This document shows, in pieces, positions 13,750-22,611 of a DNA stretch of 64,000 nt; the stretch's first letter is position 1; every line of letters begins with the position of its first letter. The notes beneath the pieces were generated by a model. That model was not told where the DNA came from. It ran no database searches and was given only the letters and a program-made list of their open reading frames with translations. The DNA is from Colwellia sp. 20A7. GTDB lineage: Bacteria; Pseudomonadota; Gammaproteobacteria; Enterobacterales; Alteromonadaceae. The stretch covers positions 2,728,001-2,792,000 of the forward strand of contig NZ_CP047130.1 in NCBI RefSeq assembly GCF_009832865.1, in the 5' to 3' direction. Made by a program: the position numbers and the translations under genes.

Positions 13750-14769
13750 CTATTGATACTTAGCAAGTAACTCTTGTGCCTGTTCTTTAAAATATCGTCT
13801 TAAAGAACTAGGCTCTAATACTTCTATTGTGTTGCCTAAGCCACGTAAAAAAGCTCGTAGTTTTGGGTTATCTTCAACTGTGGCACTAATTTTTACAATC
13901 TCCGAGCTTTCAGTTTCTATCGTTACCTGATTATCACTGAATTTCGCATTACTCATAACAAAATAACTGTCTTTACGGGCTAATAAAGATAATAAGATTT
14001 CTTTTTGGCTAACATTAGATCTGAAATACGAATTTTTTGTTTGTTCGAAATTAAAGTGTTTAGGAACGGTTACATCAGCATCATCTAGCTGGACATCTTT
14101 TATAAAAGCGATGGGGAATTTATAAATTTTTTGATGAAAACAACCAATGCTACAAATCAATGTGACTACATATTCTCGTTGAATTAAGCCCAATGGGTTT
14201 ATGTGATGATATCGCTTCCAGATAGGATCTTTATTAGGAAGTAAGTAGCGTTTCAAATCAGCAGACATCTGTTTCTTATGAAAAATTGCCTTTTTAATTT
14301 TAGTTAAGGCCTCTTTATCAGGTAAAGGTAATGAGACCGGATTATTGCTATTAATTAAAGCAACAGATTTTTTCCAGTGGGAGATCAATGGTGACTTCTC
14401 ACTATTAATGATGATATCTGCTTTTTCAAAGTAAGGTGAAAGATCATCTAAAGTCGACTCTGGTAGCAAAGTACCAGCCACTTCTTTTAAGGTTGAAAAA
14501 GCTAAAGCAGAATTAGCATCCATCAAAGCTATATTGAGCTTTTTCCAGTTTAAGTTAATTGACCAGCCGTAAGGTTTTGAACGCTTATCAACCTCTAGAC
14601 CAAACATCCCCATCGATTCAATTGCTTCGAGATCACGTTGAATCTTTCGAATGATTAAACTCTCATGACCATTAGCTTCAAGTAAATCAAGTAACTGCCG
14701 TGTAGTTATTTTATTTGGATAGCGAGGAATATGATCGAGTAAATCTAACCGCCTCTGGAATGATAACAA
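13750..14769 (-). CDS. WYL-domain transcriptional regulator
   Basis: 339 residues. The N-terminal ~70 residues form a winged helix (QRRLDLLDHIPRYP, TTRQLLDLLE, IQRDLEAIE), typical of the DeoR/YafY-like heads of WYL proteins. A WYL-type beta region (KRYHHINPLGLIQREYVV) lies at ~175-200 and a WCX-like C-terminal region follows. The start is a TTG preceded by a perfect AAGGAG at 5 bases. WYL proteins bind nucleic-acid-derived ligands and often control phage-defence or stress genes. Here the divergent neighbour is a decayed caspase-like gene, which may have been its target. Confidence 0.82.
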   Translation of the reverse strand: MLSFQRRLDLLDHIPRYPNKITTRQLLDLLEANGHESLIIRKIQRDLEAIESMGMFGLEVDKRSKPYGWSINLNWKKLNIALMDANSALAFSTLKEVAGTLLPESTLDDLSPYFEKADIIINSEKSPLISHWKKSVALINSNNPVSLPLPDKEALTKIKKAIFHKKQMSADLKRYLLPNKDPIWKRYHHINPLGLIQREYVVTLICSIGCFHQKIYKFPIAFIKDVQLDDADVTVPKHFNFEQTKNSYFRSNVSQKEILLSLLARKDSYFVMSNAKFSDNQVTIETESSEIVKISATVEDNPKLRAFLRGLGNTIEVLEPSSLRRYFKEQAQELLAKYQ

Positions 14770-14912
14770 ACTTACTCCTTGTATTATTCAATAATGATTT
14801 ACAAAGAGGATATCACGCAAGTACGACAAAAACTGTCGCATAGATTGTTTTCACAATAATTAAATATGCAACACAGATCAATAATAGCTAGTGTTAAAAA
14901 GGAATTTAAGTG

Positions 14913-15546
14913 ATGAAAAAAATGCATTAATTATTTTAGAAAAGCCATGGGGAGCAAATATTAGCAAGAACAATCAAGCTAGTGTCTGCCATTCTTTAAA
15001 GGATTAGAGTCAATTGATGGTAGTTTTGATACATATTATTCTAATTTTTACGAAACAAAAAGCTTTGAACAAGCTTTAGATGCTCTAACCGAATCAAACG
15101 ACAAACAATATTATATTTATGTCGCCTGTCATGGTTAAGGATTACGCCTAGGCGGACTCAATTTAGAAACGGTTATGCGCTTAATTGACCAGAAGGCTCA
15201 AGAAAAAAATATAGTAGGTGTTCTCTACGGTTCTTGCCTTGTAGGGAACAACTTTGGTCACTTTTAAGCCTATACTCAAGCTTCCTCCATTTGCTGAAAA
15301 ATAGGTTATAAATGTTCTGTAAATTGGCTAGATGGCACACTTTTAGATGTAAACCTTCTATCTAACTTAATTGGCTTGACCGACAAACGACTTCATCAGG
15401 AAGACTATATACTTAATAGCATTAAAAGTGCTTTATCAACTTATAAAAGTGACTATTCTATTGGTTCTAATGAGCAAGAAGAAATGTTACTTTCAGACTC
15501 TTTAGCTGCAGTAATCCAGCCTAAAGGACAAGGTAAAAAAAACTAA
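14913..15546 (+). pseudogene. Decayed caspase/CHAT-like peptidase gene
   Basis: One frame encodes a coherent protein but is broken by TAA at 15136, TAA at 15265 and TGA at 15295, plus a frameshift near 14985-15000 and a damaged A-run just after the start. The readable parts include FKGLESIDGSFDTYYSN, then IYVACHG (15115-15135) and GVLYGSCLVGNN (15217-15252). A His-Gly followed about 30 residues later by Gly-Ser-Cys is the layout of the caspase/CHAT catalytic dyad. ATG 14913 has AAGGAA upstream. All three nonsense changes fit single transitions (CAA to TAA twice, TGG to TGA). The family call is inferred from the dyad, not from full-length similarity. Confidence 0.6.
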
Positions 15547-15604
15547 GGATGTAAGTAACTTACTTTTTGAAGAGTAAATATTATGGCTGCCAGGTAATAC
15601 TCTT

Positions 15605-15862
15605 TTAGTTAAGAAGAGGATCAAAACCATCTAACAAAGCTTGACGGTATTCTCCTGTTTTTATTCTAGCATCAGCCAATTTAATATCTGGATAACGACC
15701 AATTTTAATTCGTTGTTGCTTACCTTGCCATCTAAAGCGATAATTGAACGTAATTATTGCATTAGCGGTGATCCTTGCGGTCAAACCATCACGGTCAGCT
15801 AATTCTCTTTTACCAGTGTAAGGTGCTTTTATGTTTCTGAGTTTGTTATCGCTTAATGACAT
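15605..15862 (-). pseudogene. Truncated phage-type integrase, arm-binding domain only
   Basis: 85 residues from the ATG at 15862. The sequence (ADRDGLTARI, FRFRWQGKQQRIKIGRYPD, LADARIKTGEYRQALLDGFD) matches the N-terminal arm-binding domain (DUF4102) of P4/CP4-type tyrosine integrases. The usual ~400-residue protein is cut off at the junction with the core-binding domain, so no catalytic part exists. It is a scar of a former integrated element and supports a history of island insertion in this stretch. Confidence 0.78.
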
Positions 15863-16016
15863 AGTAAAACCTAAATACAATACGATCCGTCTATGGGCAC
15901 AGCTTACACTTTTATGATGCACACTTTAGAATTAGCGATAAAAAATAGCAATGAACCTTAATGGATACTAAATTGATAAAACATACTGATATTAAAAGAA
16001 AAAATGTAACCTCAGC

Positions 16017-17480
16017 ATGGAGCAACAGAAGCTAATGGATGCTAACAAACAACCTACAATTTTATGGCACGATTACGAGACATGGGGAATTTCACCTGCG
16101 TTTGATAAACCTTCTCAGTTTGCTGGTATTCGCACTGATCTTGATTTAAACATTATTGGCGAGCCTGAAATGTTCTATTGTCAGCCGCCTGTAGATTATT
16201 TACCTCATCCTGAAGCTTGCTTAGTTACCGGTATTACACCACAAAAAGCACAACAAGCTGGTTTAACCGAGGCTGAGTTTGCGAGTCGAATACATCATTT
16301 ATTTAGTACACCTAATACCTGTGTGGCCGGTTATAACAACATTCGCTTTGATGACGAAGTAAGCCGCTATTTATTTTATCGCAATTTCTACGACCCTTAT
16401 GCCCGTGAATGGCAAAATGGTAATAGCCGCTGGGATATTATTGACATGGTTCGCGCTTGTTATGCTTTACGCCCTGAAGGTATTAACTGGCCAACTGTTG
16501 AACGTGACGGAGAAGAAGTTGTTAGTTTTCGTCTTGAGTTGTTAACAAAAGCAAATGGTATAAATCATGAATCAGCTCATGATGCGATGAGCGATGTTTA
16601 TGCCACTATTGCTATGGCTAAATTAATTAAAGATAAGCAACCTAAGCTTTATGATTTTATTTTTAACTTAAAAAGTAAAAAACAAGTGGCTGAATTACTG
16701 AATGTGGCTGAAATGACGCCGGTTGTTCATACCTCGTCTAAAATATCATCGGCGCATGGCTGTACTAGTTGGTTTGCGCCTATTAGTTATCATCCTGTAA
16801 ATAAAAATGCCGTAATCTGTGTCGATTTAGCGCAAGATATCGAACCATTACTGTCATTAACCAGCGAAGAGATAAAAGCACGCTTATATACACGTCATGA
16901 TGACTTAGCCCCTGATGAAAAACCTATTCCTGTTAAGTTAATTCACATTAATAAGTGCCCTATTGTTGCGCCAGCTAAAACCTTGTTACCTGAGAATGCC
17001 CAACGTTTAAATATTCCACGCGATTTTTGTTTAGAAAACTTAGCAACATTAAAAAAACATGCTGAATTACGAGATAAATTAAGTGATGTGTTTGCGACAT
17101 CAGATTTTGACAATACTGATGTAGATGCCGAACAAGCATTATATGGTGGCAGTTTCTTTAGCCATGGTGATAAAGCGCAAATGGATATTTTACGTGGTTT
17201 AACGCCTGAGCAATTAGCGAACCATCCATTTCAGTTTCAAGACGAGCGTTTAAGTGTGTTGTTATTTCGTTATAGAGCGAGAAACTATCCATATACCTTG
17301 TCTACCGAAGAGCAGCAAAAATGGCAACAACATTGTCAAACCAAACTTCAATATGGCGGTAAAGGTATTTTATCACTTGATGAATTTATGATTAAAATTG
17401 AAAACCTTGCGCATGAACATGAAGATGATAAAGCTAAAATGTCTGTGCTCAAATCCTTATATGAGTTTTTACAAGGATAA
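16017..17480 (+). CDS. sbcB: Exodeoxyribonuclease I
   Basis: SbcB degrades single-stranded DNA 3' to 5' and acts in mismatch repair and recombination. The DEDDh residues are visible: HDYETWG at ~18-24, NIRFDDE around 110, and HESAHDAMSDVYATI with the His and final Asp near 185. The SH3-like and C-terminal helical parts follow (ALYGGSFFSHGDK). The 487-residue length matches the family (475 in E. coli). The start lacks a strong Shine-Dalgarno, and the in-frame ATG at 16035 is an alternative. It stands alone, convergent with dctD. Confidence 0.96.
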   Translation: MEQQKLMDANKQPTILWHDYETWGISPAFDKPSQFAGIRTDLDLNIIGEPEMFYCQPPVDYLPHPEACLVTGITPQKAQQAGLTEAEFASRIHHLFSTPNTCVAGYNNIRFDDEVSRYLFYRNFYDPYAREWQNGNSRWDIIDMVRACYALRPEGINWPTVERDGEEVVSFRLELLTKANGINHESAHDAMSDVYATIAMAKLIKDKQPKLYDFIFNLKSKKQVAELLNVAEMTPVVHTSSKISSAHGCTSWFAPISYHPVNKNAVICVDLAQDIEPLLSLTSEEIKARLYTRHDDLAPDEKPIPVKLIHINKCPIVAPAKTLLPENAQRLNIPRDFCLENLATLKKHAELRDKLSDVFATSDFDNTDVDAEQALYGGSFFSHGDKAQMDILRGLTPEQLANHPFQFQDERLSVLLFRYRARNYPYTLSTEEQQKWQQHCQTKLQYGGKGILSLDEFMIKIENLAHEHEDDKAKMSVLKSLYEFLQG

Positions 17481-17650
17481 CAGAGGGGATATCATTCTTC
17501 GTTTTTAATCGAGTATTTTACTTTCGTTAGTGTTAACTGAGTTTGTGTTAATTGGTTTTATTTTAATCCAGTGAATTTAATCAAACATGGAATGGTTGAT
17601 TAAATTCTACTTTCATTATTTTGCGCTATAACTAGCGTTACTGTACAACG

Positions 17651-17691
17651 TTGTAATTGGCAGAATAATGAAAGTTACCTGCCAATTACAA
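17651..17691. terminator. Hairpin between convergent sbcB and dctD
   Basis: A perfect 13-base inverted repeat (TTGTAATTGGCAG and its complement) with a 15-base loop. It lacks a clear T-run on either side, so it is a possible bidirectional transcription end or processing site rather than a classic terminator. Confidence 0.5.
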
Positions 17692-17721
17692 ATACGCACG
17701 AGTTTAGCTGTACCTTAATCA

Positions 17722-19083
17722 CTATTGATATGTTGTTCGTTCTAGCTCATATTTTTTCATTTTATCGTATAAGGTTTTACGAGCTAGCTTAAGCTCTTTC
17801 ATTGTATCTTTAATACAGCCTTCATTATTAGCTAACGCTTCTTCGATCATAAACTTTTCAAAAAATTCCACTCGTTTTGTTAATCCCATGCCATTATTCA
17901 TCAAACTAGCATGCGTGTTCTCTTTAAAGTTAAATGCTGCAGACTCGCCTAATAAGATGTAACGCTCGGCTAAATTACGTAATTCCCTAACATTACCTGG
18001 CCATTCATAACTTAATAGCTGTGCTTTATGTTCTTGCGAAAGTGGTATTAACTCTTTTTTATAACGAGCAGAAGCTATTCTAGCAAAATGTAAAAATAGT
18101 AAAGGGACATCTTCAATACGCTCTCTTAACGGCGGAATATCAACTTTAACGAGATTTAAGCGATAATATAAATCTTTGCGAAACAGGCCTTCCTCGCATA
18201 ACTCTAATAAATCGACCTTAGTTGCAGCGATAACTCTAACATCAAGCTCTATCCCTTCATTACCCCCTAAGCGCACAATTTTACGTTCTTCTAACACTCT
18301 TAATAACTTGATTTGCAATGCCATTGGCGTACTTTCTATTTCATCTAAAAATAAAGTACCTCCATTTGCATACTCAAATTTTCCAATACGTTTTTTATCC
18401 GCACCCGTATATGCGCCTTGCTCAGCGCCAAATAATTCACTTTCTATAATATGCTCTGGAATTGCACCACAGTTAAGTGCGACAAAATTACTTTCTCGGC
18501 GAATACTGTGGTCATGTAAATATCGTGCAACTAATTCTTTTCCAGTTCCGGTTTCGCCATCAATCAAAATATCAGCGGGAGCATCCATCACTTGATTTAA
18601 TATATTTCGCATTTGAACGATATTAGCTGAGTTCCCTAGAATTCGAGGCCCTGGTAAGCAATGTGTTTCAATTTCCTTTTTTAACTTTCTATTTTCTAAC
18701 ACTAAAGAGCGATTCTCTAACGCTCTATTTACTGTATCGACAAGATCATCATTATTAAAAGGTTTTTCAATGAAATCATAAGCACCATTACGCATCGCCT
18801 TTACTGCCATGGATATATCACCAAAACCAGTAAGTAAGATGGTTGGAATAGCTAAGTCGATAACTTTAACTTTTTCCATGAGTTGATGACCATCAACTTT
18901 CGGCATATTAATATCACTAATAACAACGCCTGCCCACGTATCACTTAACTGTTCAAGTAATTGGCTTGCTTCTGAAAAAGTTGTTACTTCAAACCCTTGT
19001 AATTCAAATAATTGTTCAATAGCACTTCTTATATGCTCTTCATCATCAATCACAAATACTGTTTTCAAACGTTCGCTTTCCAT
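17722..19083 (-). CDS. dctD: DctD-like sigma-54-dependent response regulator
   Basis: 453 residues. The receiver domain (1-120) has the acidic pair DD at 13-14, phosphoacceptor D57 in VVISDINMP and the K of IEKPF. The AAA+ domain (~145-380) has Walker A GETGTGKE, Walker B GGTLFLDE and a GAYTGA loop (Y instead of the usual F) for sigma-54 contact. A Fis-type helix-turn-helix closes the protein (MKELKLARKTLYDKMKKY). It starts 8 bases after the dctB stop, so the pair is one operon. The porin and DASS transporter next door point to C4-dicarboxylate control, the usual DctBD role. Confidence 0.92.
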   Translation of the reverse strand: MESERLKTVFVIDDEEHIRSAIEQLFELQGFEVTTFSEASQLLEQLSDTWAGVVISDINMPKVDGHQLMEKVKVIDLAIPTILLTGFGDISMAVKAMRNGAYDFIEKPFNNDDLVDTVNRALENRSLVLENRKLKKEIETHCLPGPRILGNSANIVQMRNILNQVMDAPADILIDGETGTGKELVARYLHDHSIRRESNFVALNCGAIPEHIIESELFGAEQGAYTGADKKRIGKFEYANGGTLFLDEIESTPMALQIKLLRVLEERKIVRLGGNEGIELDVRVIAATKVDLLELCEEGLFRKDLYYRLNLVKVDIPPLRERIEDVPLLFLHFARIASARYKKELIPLSQEHKAQLLSYEWPGNVRELRNLAERYILLGESAAFNFKENTHASLMNNGMGLTKRVEFFEKFMIEEALANNEGCIKDTMKELKLARKTLYDKMKKYELERTTYQ

Positions 19084-19091
19084 ATAAATCC

Positions 19092-20933
19092 TTAATCAAC
19101 CTGCTTTTGGGGTAAACTAATGGTAAAAATTGCACCACCATCAGGGTGATTACTAACGTTAATTTGCCCTTGCATTGATTCAATAATGCGGTGTGAAATA
19201 GACAAGCCCAAACCTAAGCCAAAATTATCTTTAGTCGTAAAAAACGCTTCAAAAACTCGATTAATATTATCCACTAAAATTCCTGGACCATTATCTTGTA
19301 TTTCAATAATCACCCGTGTTTCAGTGTTAGAAACAGAAATTCTTATTCGCTTATCTTCTTGCTCACTTAATGCCTGCATTGCGTTACTTAATAAATTAAC
19401 TAACACTTGTTCAAAACGAATGGTATCACCAAACACAAACGACGGCTTTAAATTCGGTATACACGTGAGTTCAACCTTAGCCACTTTAGCTTGATGCTTC
19501 ACTATACTCATGGCTGCCATTATACTCGTGTGTACATTAACAGTCGTAGCAACACCCGTGCTTTTTTTAGAAAAACTATTAAACTGGCTAACAATATCGC
19601 TTAATCTATCCACTAATCCAATAATGAGTGTCAGATTATTTTTTACTTTATCTGTCATCTCACGTTCTTGGTAAGCTAATGCATTTTCTGAATAGCTGCG
19701 TAATGCGGTTAATGGTTGATTGATTTCATGATTAATACTGGCTGACATGCTTCCAATAACGGCTAGTTTTTCTGATTGAATAAGCTCTTCTTGCATTTTA
19801 TTCATTTGAATTTGCACTTGTTGTCGTTGCGCTATTTCCTCATGAAGTTTAACGTTACTTGCACTTAAATCAGCCGTTCGTACCTCAACCTTTTTTTCAA
19901 GTAATTGTTGAGACTCTTTAAGTCTTCGAGCATTTTTATAGCGCTCATTTGCAAAAAGAATTAAAAGAATCAACAATAAATAAGCACTTGTACTCTGTAT
20001 AATTAACAATTCTCGTTGTTTATTTATCGGCTTTGTTGAACGCCATAAATGCACTTGCCAATTCACGTTTTTCATTAATTTTTGTAAAGCATAAACCTGC
20101 TCGTTATGTTCATTTGTTTTTATTGCTAGTAACTTACTGTTTACTTTCATTGGCAAATAATGACTTGAAACATTAGAAACATTTAATGGTTTAATTTCTT
20201 TATCAGCATAACGTTTATCAGTAATAATATTACGCTGTTTACTTTGAGATAAATCACCAATGGTTTTAAGACGCCATTCAGGCCTATCTGAAATAAATAT
20301 CACATCATCTGGTGCAACAATTAAAAAATTAAAACTGTCATGCAGTACCGTTTTTTTATAATGGTCTTCAATATCGGCAATACTGACTTTTAATGCGACA
20401 ACGCCAATAACACTGTTGTTATCTATTACAGGGTAAGCATAATAAAAACCACGCTTGCCACCACTTAACCCTACAGCATAATAATGTGATAGTTTGCCTT
20501 TTAGCGCATCTTTAACATAAGGTCTGAATTTAAAATTCATGCCAATAAATGTAGTTGGTGAAAGCCAATTACTAGCAGCGATGGTAATGCCAGACTTATC
20601 TATAAGGTAAATATCAGAAGCTTGGGTCATGTGACGTACATCTTCTAGCAGCTTATTTAGCCTTTTAACCTTTGAGGGATCGCTAGGGGATAGTAATACT
20701 TCTGTTATTAGAGCTTGTTTAGAGAGTACTTCGGGGACTGTATCAAAACGACTAAGAATATTCTCTATATAGCTCACTAAGTTATCGAGTTGTTGGCTAG
20801 ATTCCTGGTGTATTTGCTGATAAGCATTACGCATGCCTATCAGCTGTGTTATCTCAATAACCGACAATAATCCCACAACAACCAAAAAGGAAGTAATATA
20901 GTTTTTACGTTTTAATTTACCTTGATAGATCAA
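19092..20933 (-). CDS. dctB: DctB-like sensor histidine kinase
   Basis: 613 residues. A transmembrane helix at ~12-32 is followed by a periplasmic double-Cache sensor (~33-310, with SKQALITEVLLSPSD and GFYYAYPVID), a second membrane helix near 320-337, a coiled coil, and the kinase core. The H-box is SASINHEINQPLTALRSYS, with an N-box around LLSNAMQAL, DNGPGI (G1) and GLGLGLSIS (G2). This architecture matches DctB, which senses C4-dicarboxylates directly in the periplasm and phosphorylates DctD. It is the first gene of the dctB-dctD operon, facing away from the porin and transporter it probably controls. Confidence 0.92.
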   Translation of the reverse strand: MIYQGKLKRKNYITSFLVVVGLLSVIEITQLIGMRNAYQQIHQESSQQLDNLVSYIENILSRFDTVPEVLSKQALITEVLLSPSDPSKVKRLNKLLEDVRHMTQASDIYLIDKSGITIAASNWLSPTTFIGMNFKFRPYVKDALKGKLSHYYAVGLSGGKRGFYYAYPVIDNNSVIGVVALKVSIADIEDHYKKTVLHDSFNFLIVAPDDVIFISDRPEWRLKTIGDLSQSKQRNIITDKRYADKEIKPLNVSNVSSHYLPMKVNSKLLAIKTNEHNEQVYALQKLMKNVNWQVHLWRSTKPINKQRELLIIQSTSAYLLLILLILFANERYKNARRLKESQQLLEKKVEVRTADLSASNVKLHEEIAQRQQVQIQMNKMQEELIQSEKLAVIGSMSASINHEINQPLTALRSYSENALAYQEREMTDKVKNNLTLIIGLVDRLSDIVSQFNSFSKKSTGVATTVNVHTSIMAAMSIVKHQAKVAKVELTCIPNLKPSFVFGDTIRFEQVLVNLLSNAMQALSEQEDKRIRISVSNTETRVIIEIQDNGPGILVDNINRVFEAFFTTKDNFGLGLGLSISHRIIESMQGQINVSNHPDGGAIFTISLPQKQVD

Positions 20934-21019
20934 AAAAATTACCTTGTTAAAAACTCAATTTACTTTACCTACACCAATTTAACAGGTTACTTATTGTGGA
21001 GCACTTGATCTTTAAGCGA

Positions 21020-22075
21020 TTAAAAATCAAATCTAGCCGCAACTTGTAGTTCCGACATATTTTCTCCTGTTGAAGGTAAACGCGTATTATCGTTATCTAG
21101 TTGTTCAAAAGAGGTCCATAAACTAAAATTCTTAGAAAGATAACGGACATATTCTACTTTAATTGATCTAACATCGCCCTTAATTTCACAAGCATTTATC
21201 GCATAACGTGCATGTACTTGGTTATCACCTTGACGCCATTTAGCATATAAGCCCGCAGTTGAACGTTCTTCATCTACACATGCCGTAACTCCGCCAACAT
21301 TATCAGTGTTTTTTCTTGATACTAATTTAACATTACCAGAAGAATTTCCACTATATATGTCGAAGTCTTCTTCTGCTAACTGATAAAATGTAGACACGGT
21401 GATAGTGTCATTTATGTCATACCAAGCTCTAACACCATATAAGTTTCCAGTATTATCACCTTGTTGATCTGCGACCAACGCGGCTTGAAGTTTTAATTTT
21501 TCATGGTGATATTGAGCTGCTACTTGGTATTGATCAATCGAATCACCATCTTCACCTTCGGTTTGTATTGCAGCGCCAAATTTCCAAGCATCGAATGACT
21601 TTTGCCATTGCAACATATCGTCATCGCGAATAGCGCCTTGGCGTAATGAATCTAACGCATCAGAAAAGTAAGCACTACGAACATATTGATGCCATATAAT
21701 GGTTTGAGAGCCATAAGTAACAGTACCAAATTTACTTTTTATACCTACATAGGCAAGACGTAAACCAGCACTTTGATTTTGATTAAAGTTAACACCGTCA
21801 TCACCACGTAAACCGTATTCGACTTTAGCAATACCGGTTAAATCATCAGTTAATTGGGTATTAGCATTTACACCAATTCTACTTAGGTAGTCTCGACCAT
21901 TTGCAGCATCATCAGCTGTACCACTATCGATATAGTCAGCACCTAATCGTAATGAGCCATAAAACTCACTATTAACCTCAGCCGCATAAGTATTCATACT
22001 TAAAATAGAACAACCAAGTATCAATGTATTTAAACACCAGGTATTATTTTTTTTGTTTACTAAAACGTATTTCAT
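21020..22075 (-). CDS. Outer-membrane porin (gram-negative type)
   Basis: 351 residues with a signal peptide ending in MNTYA (cleavage near residue 31). The mature part starts EVNSEFYGSLRLG, has the general-porin pattern of alternating strands (VGIKSKFGTVTYGSQ, FGAAIQTEGEDGD) and ends in ARFDF with the C-terminal Phe needed for outer-membrane assembly. Two cysteines near 266 and 297 may form a loop disulphide. It lies between dctB and the DASS transporter, suggesting passage of dicarboxylates across the outer membrane; substrate specificity is inferred from context only. Confidence 0.9.
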   Translation of the reverse strand: MKYVLVNKKNNTWCLNTLILGCSILSMNTYAAEVNSEFYGSLRLGADYIDSGTADDAANGRDYLSRIGVNANTQLTDDLTGIAKVEYGLRGDDGVNFNQNQSAGLRLAYVGIKSKFGTVTYGSQTIIWHQYVRSAYFSDALDSLRQGAIRDDDMLQWQKSFDAWKFGAAIQTEGEDGDSIDQYQVAAQYHHEKLKLQAALVADQQGDNTGNLYGVRAWYDINDTITVSTFYQLAEEDFDIYSGNSSGNVKLVSRKNTDNVGGVTACVDEERSTAGLYAKWRQGDNQVHARYAINACEIKGDVRSIKVEYVRYLSKNFSLWTSFEQLDNDNTRLPSTGENMSELQVAARFDF

Positions 22076-22548
22076 GTATTCCCCTTGATCTTAAATTAAC
22101 CTTAAGAAGTTTTTATATTTTTATAAGAGCCAACAAAAACTTAATTTTTATCAGCACCCTCTTATGGCAATATTTAGACCAATTAAAAACAAAAAACGAA
22201 ACAATTAAAATAAAGCAATAACAATAGGTTACAATTTCTGTAGTTATACGGCGTTAAGTGGTACGGGTGGAATATCACCCCTAACGATTGATGTTGTATA
22301 TAGAATTCCCCCCATAACAGTATTTTCATCAAAAAGATAAAGTCAAAAGATGAACAACATAACTAACAGCAGGCCAATTACGGTATAAACCTAAGATTTC
22401 CTGACTAACCCTATAAATTTTATTGCGATGTATTCAAGGGCGGTTTTCCACACATAGCTATTTAATTATGGGGGGATTTCAATACATATTATAATAAAAA
22501 ACAGAGTAGACAAAAATAAAACATATATTTAACAACAAGATAAAAACA
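22076..22548. promoter_or_regulatory. Upstream control region between porin and DASS transporter
   Basis: This divergent region holds two inverted copies of a G/C-tract motif: TTCCCCCCATAA (22306-22317) and TTATGGGGGGAT (22466-22477), about 150 bases apart, and a small palindrome GGGTG-N6-CACCC (22265-22280). They lie 70-280 bases upstream of the sigma-54 promoter, the distance expected for activator (DctD) binding. No sigma-54 site was found facing the porin. Confidence 0.5.
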
Positions 22549-22564
22549 TGGCAGCGTCTTTGCT
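22549..22564 (+). promoter_or_regulatory. Sigma-54 promoter of the DASS transporter
   Basis: TGGCAG-N5-TTGCT matches the -24/-12 consensus TGGCAC-N5-TTGCW, with correct spacing between the GG and GC elements. It lies 48 bases before the start codon and is consistent with activation by the neighbouring DctD. Confidence 0.85.
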
Positions 22565-22611
22565 ATGCATAAATTAGAATTATTATAAAAAACACTATCG
22601 GGAGTGAATTT

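Noticed and set aside
15136..15297. Stop-codon recoding in the caspase-like frame
   Set aside because: Three different stops plus a frameshift and a damaged start are better explained by gene decay; no SECIS-like or read-through context was seen.
18176..18595. Plus-strand open frame of 139 codons within dctD
   Set aside because: It is antisense to the conserved AAA+ domain of DctD and has no independent coding features.
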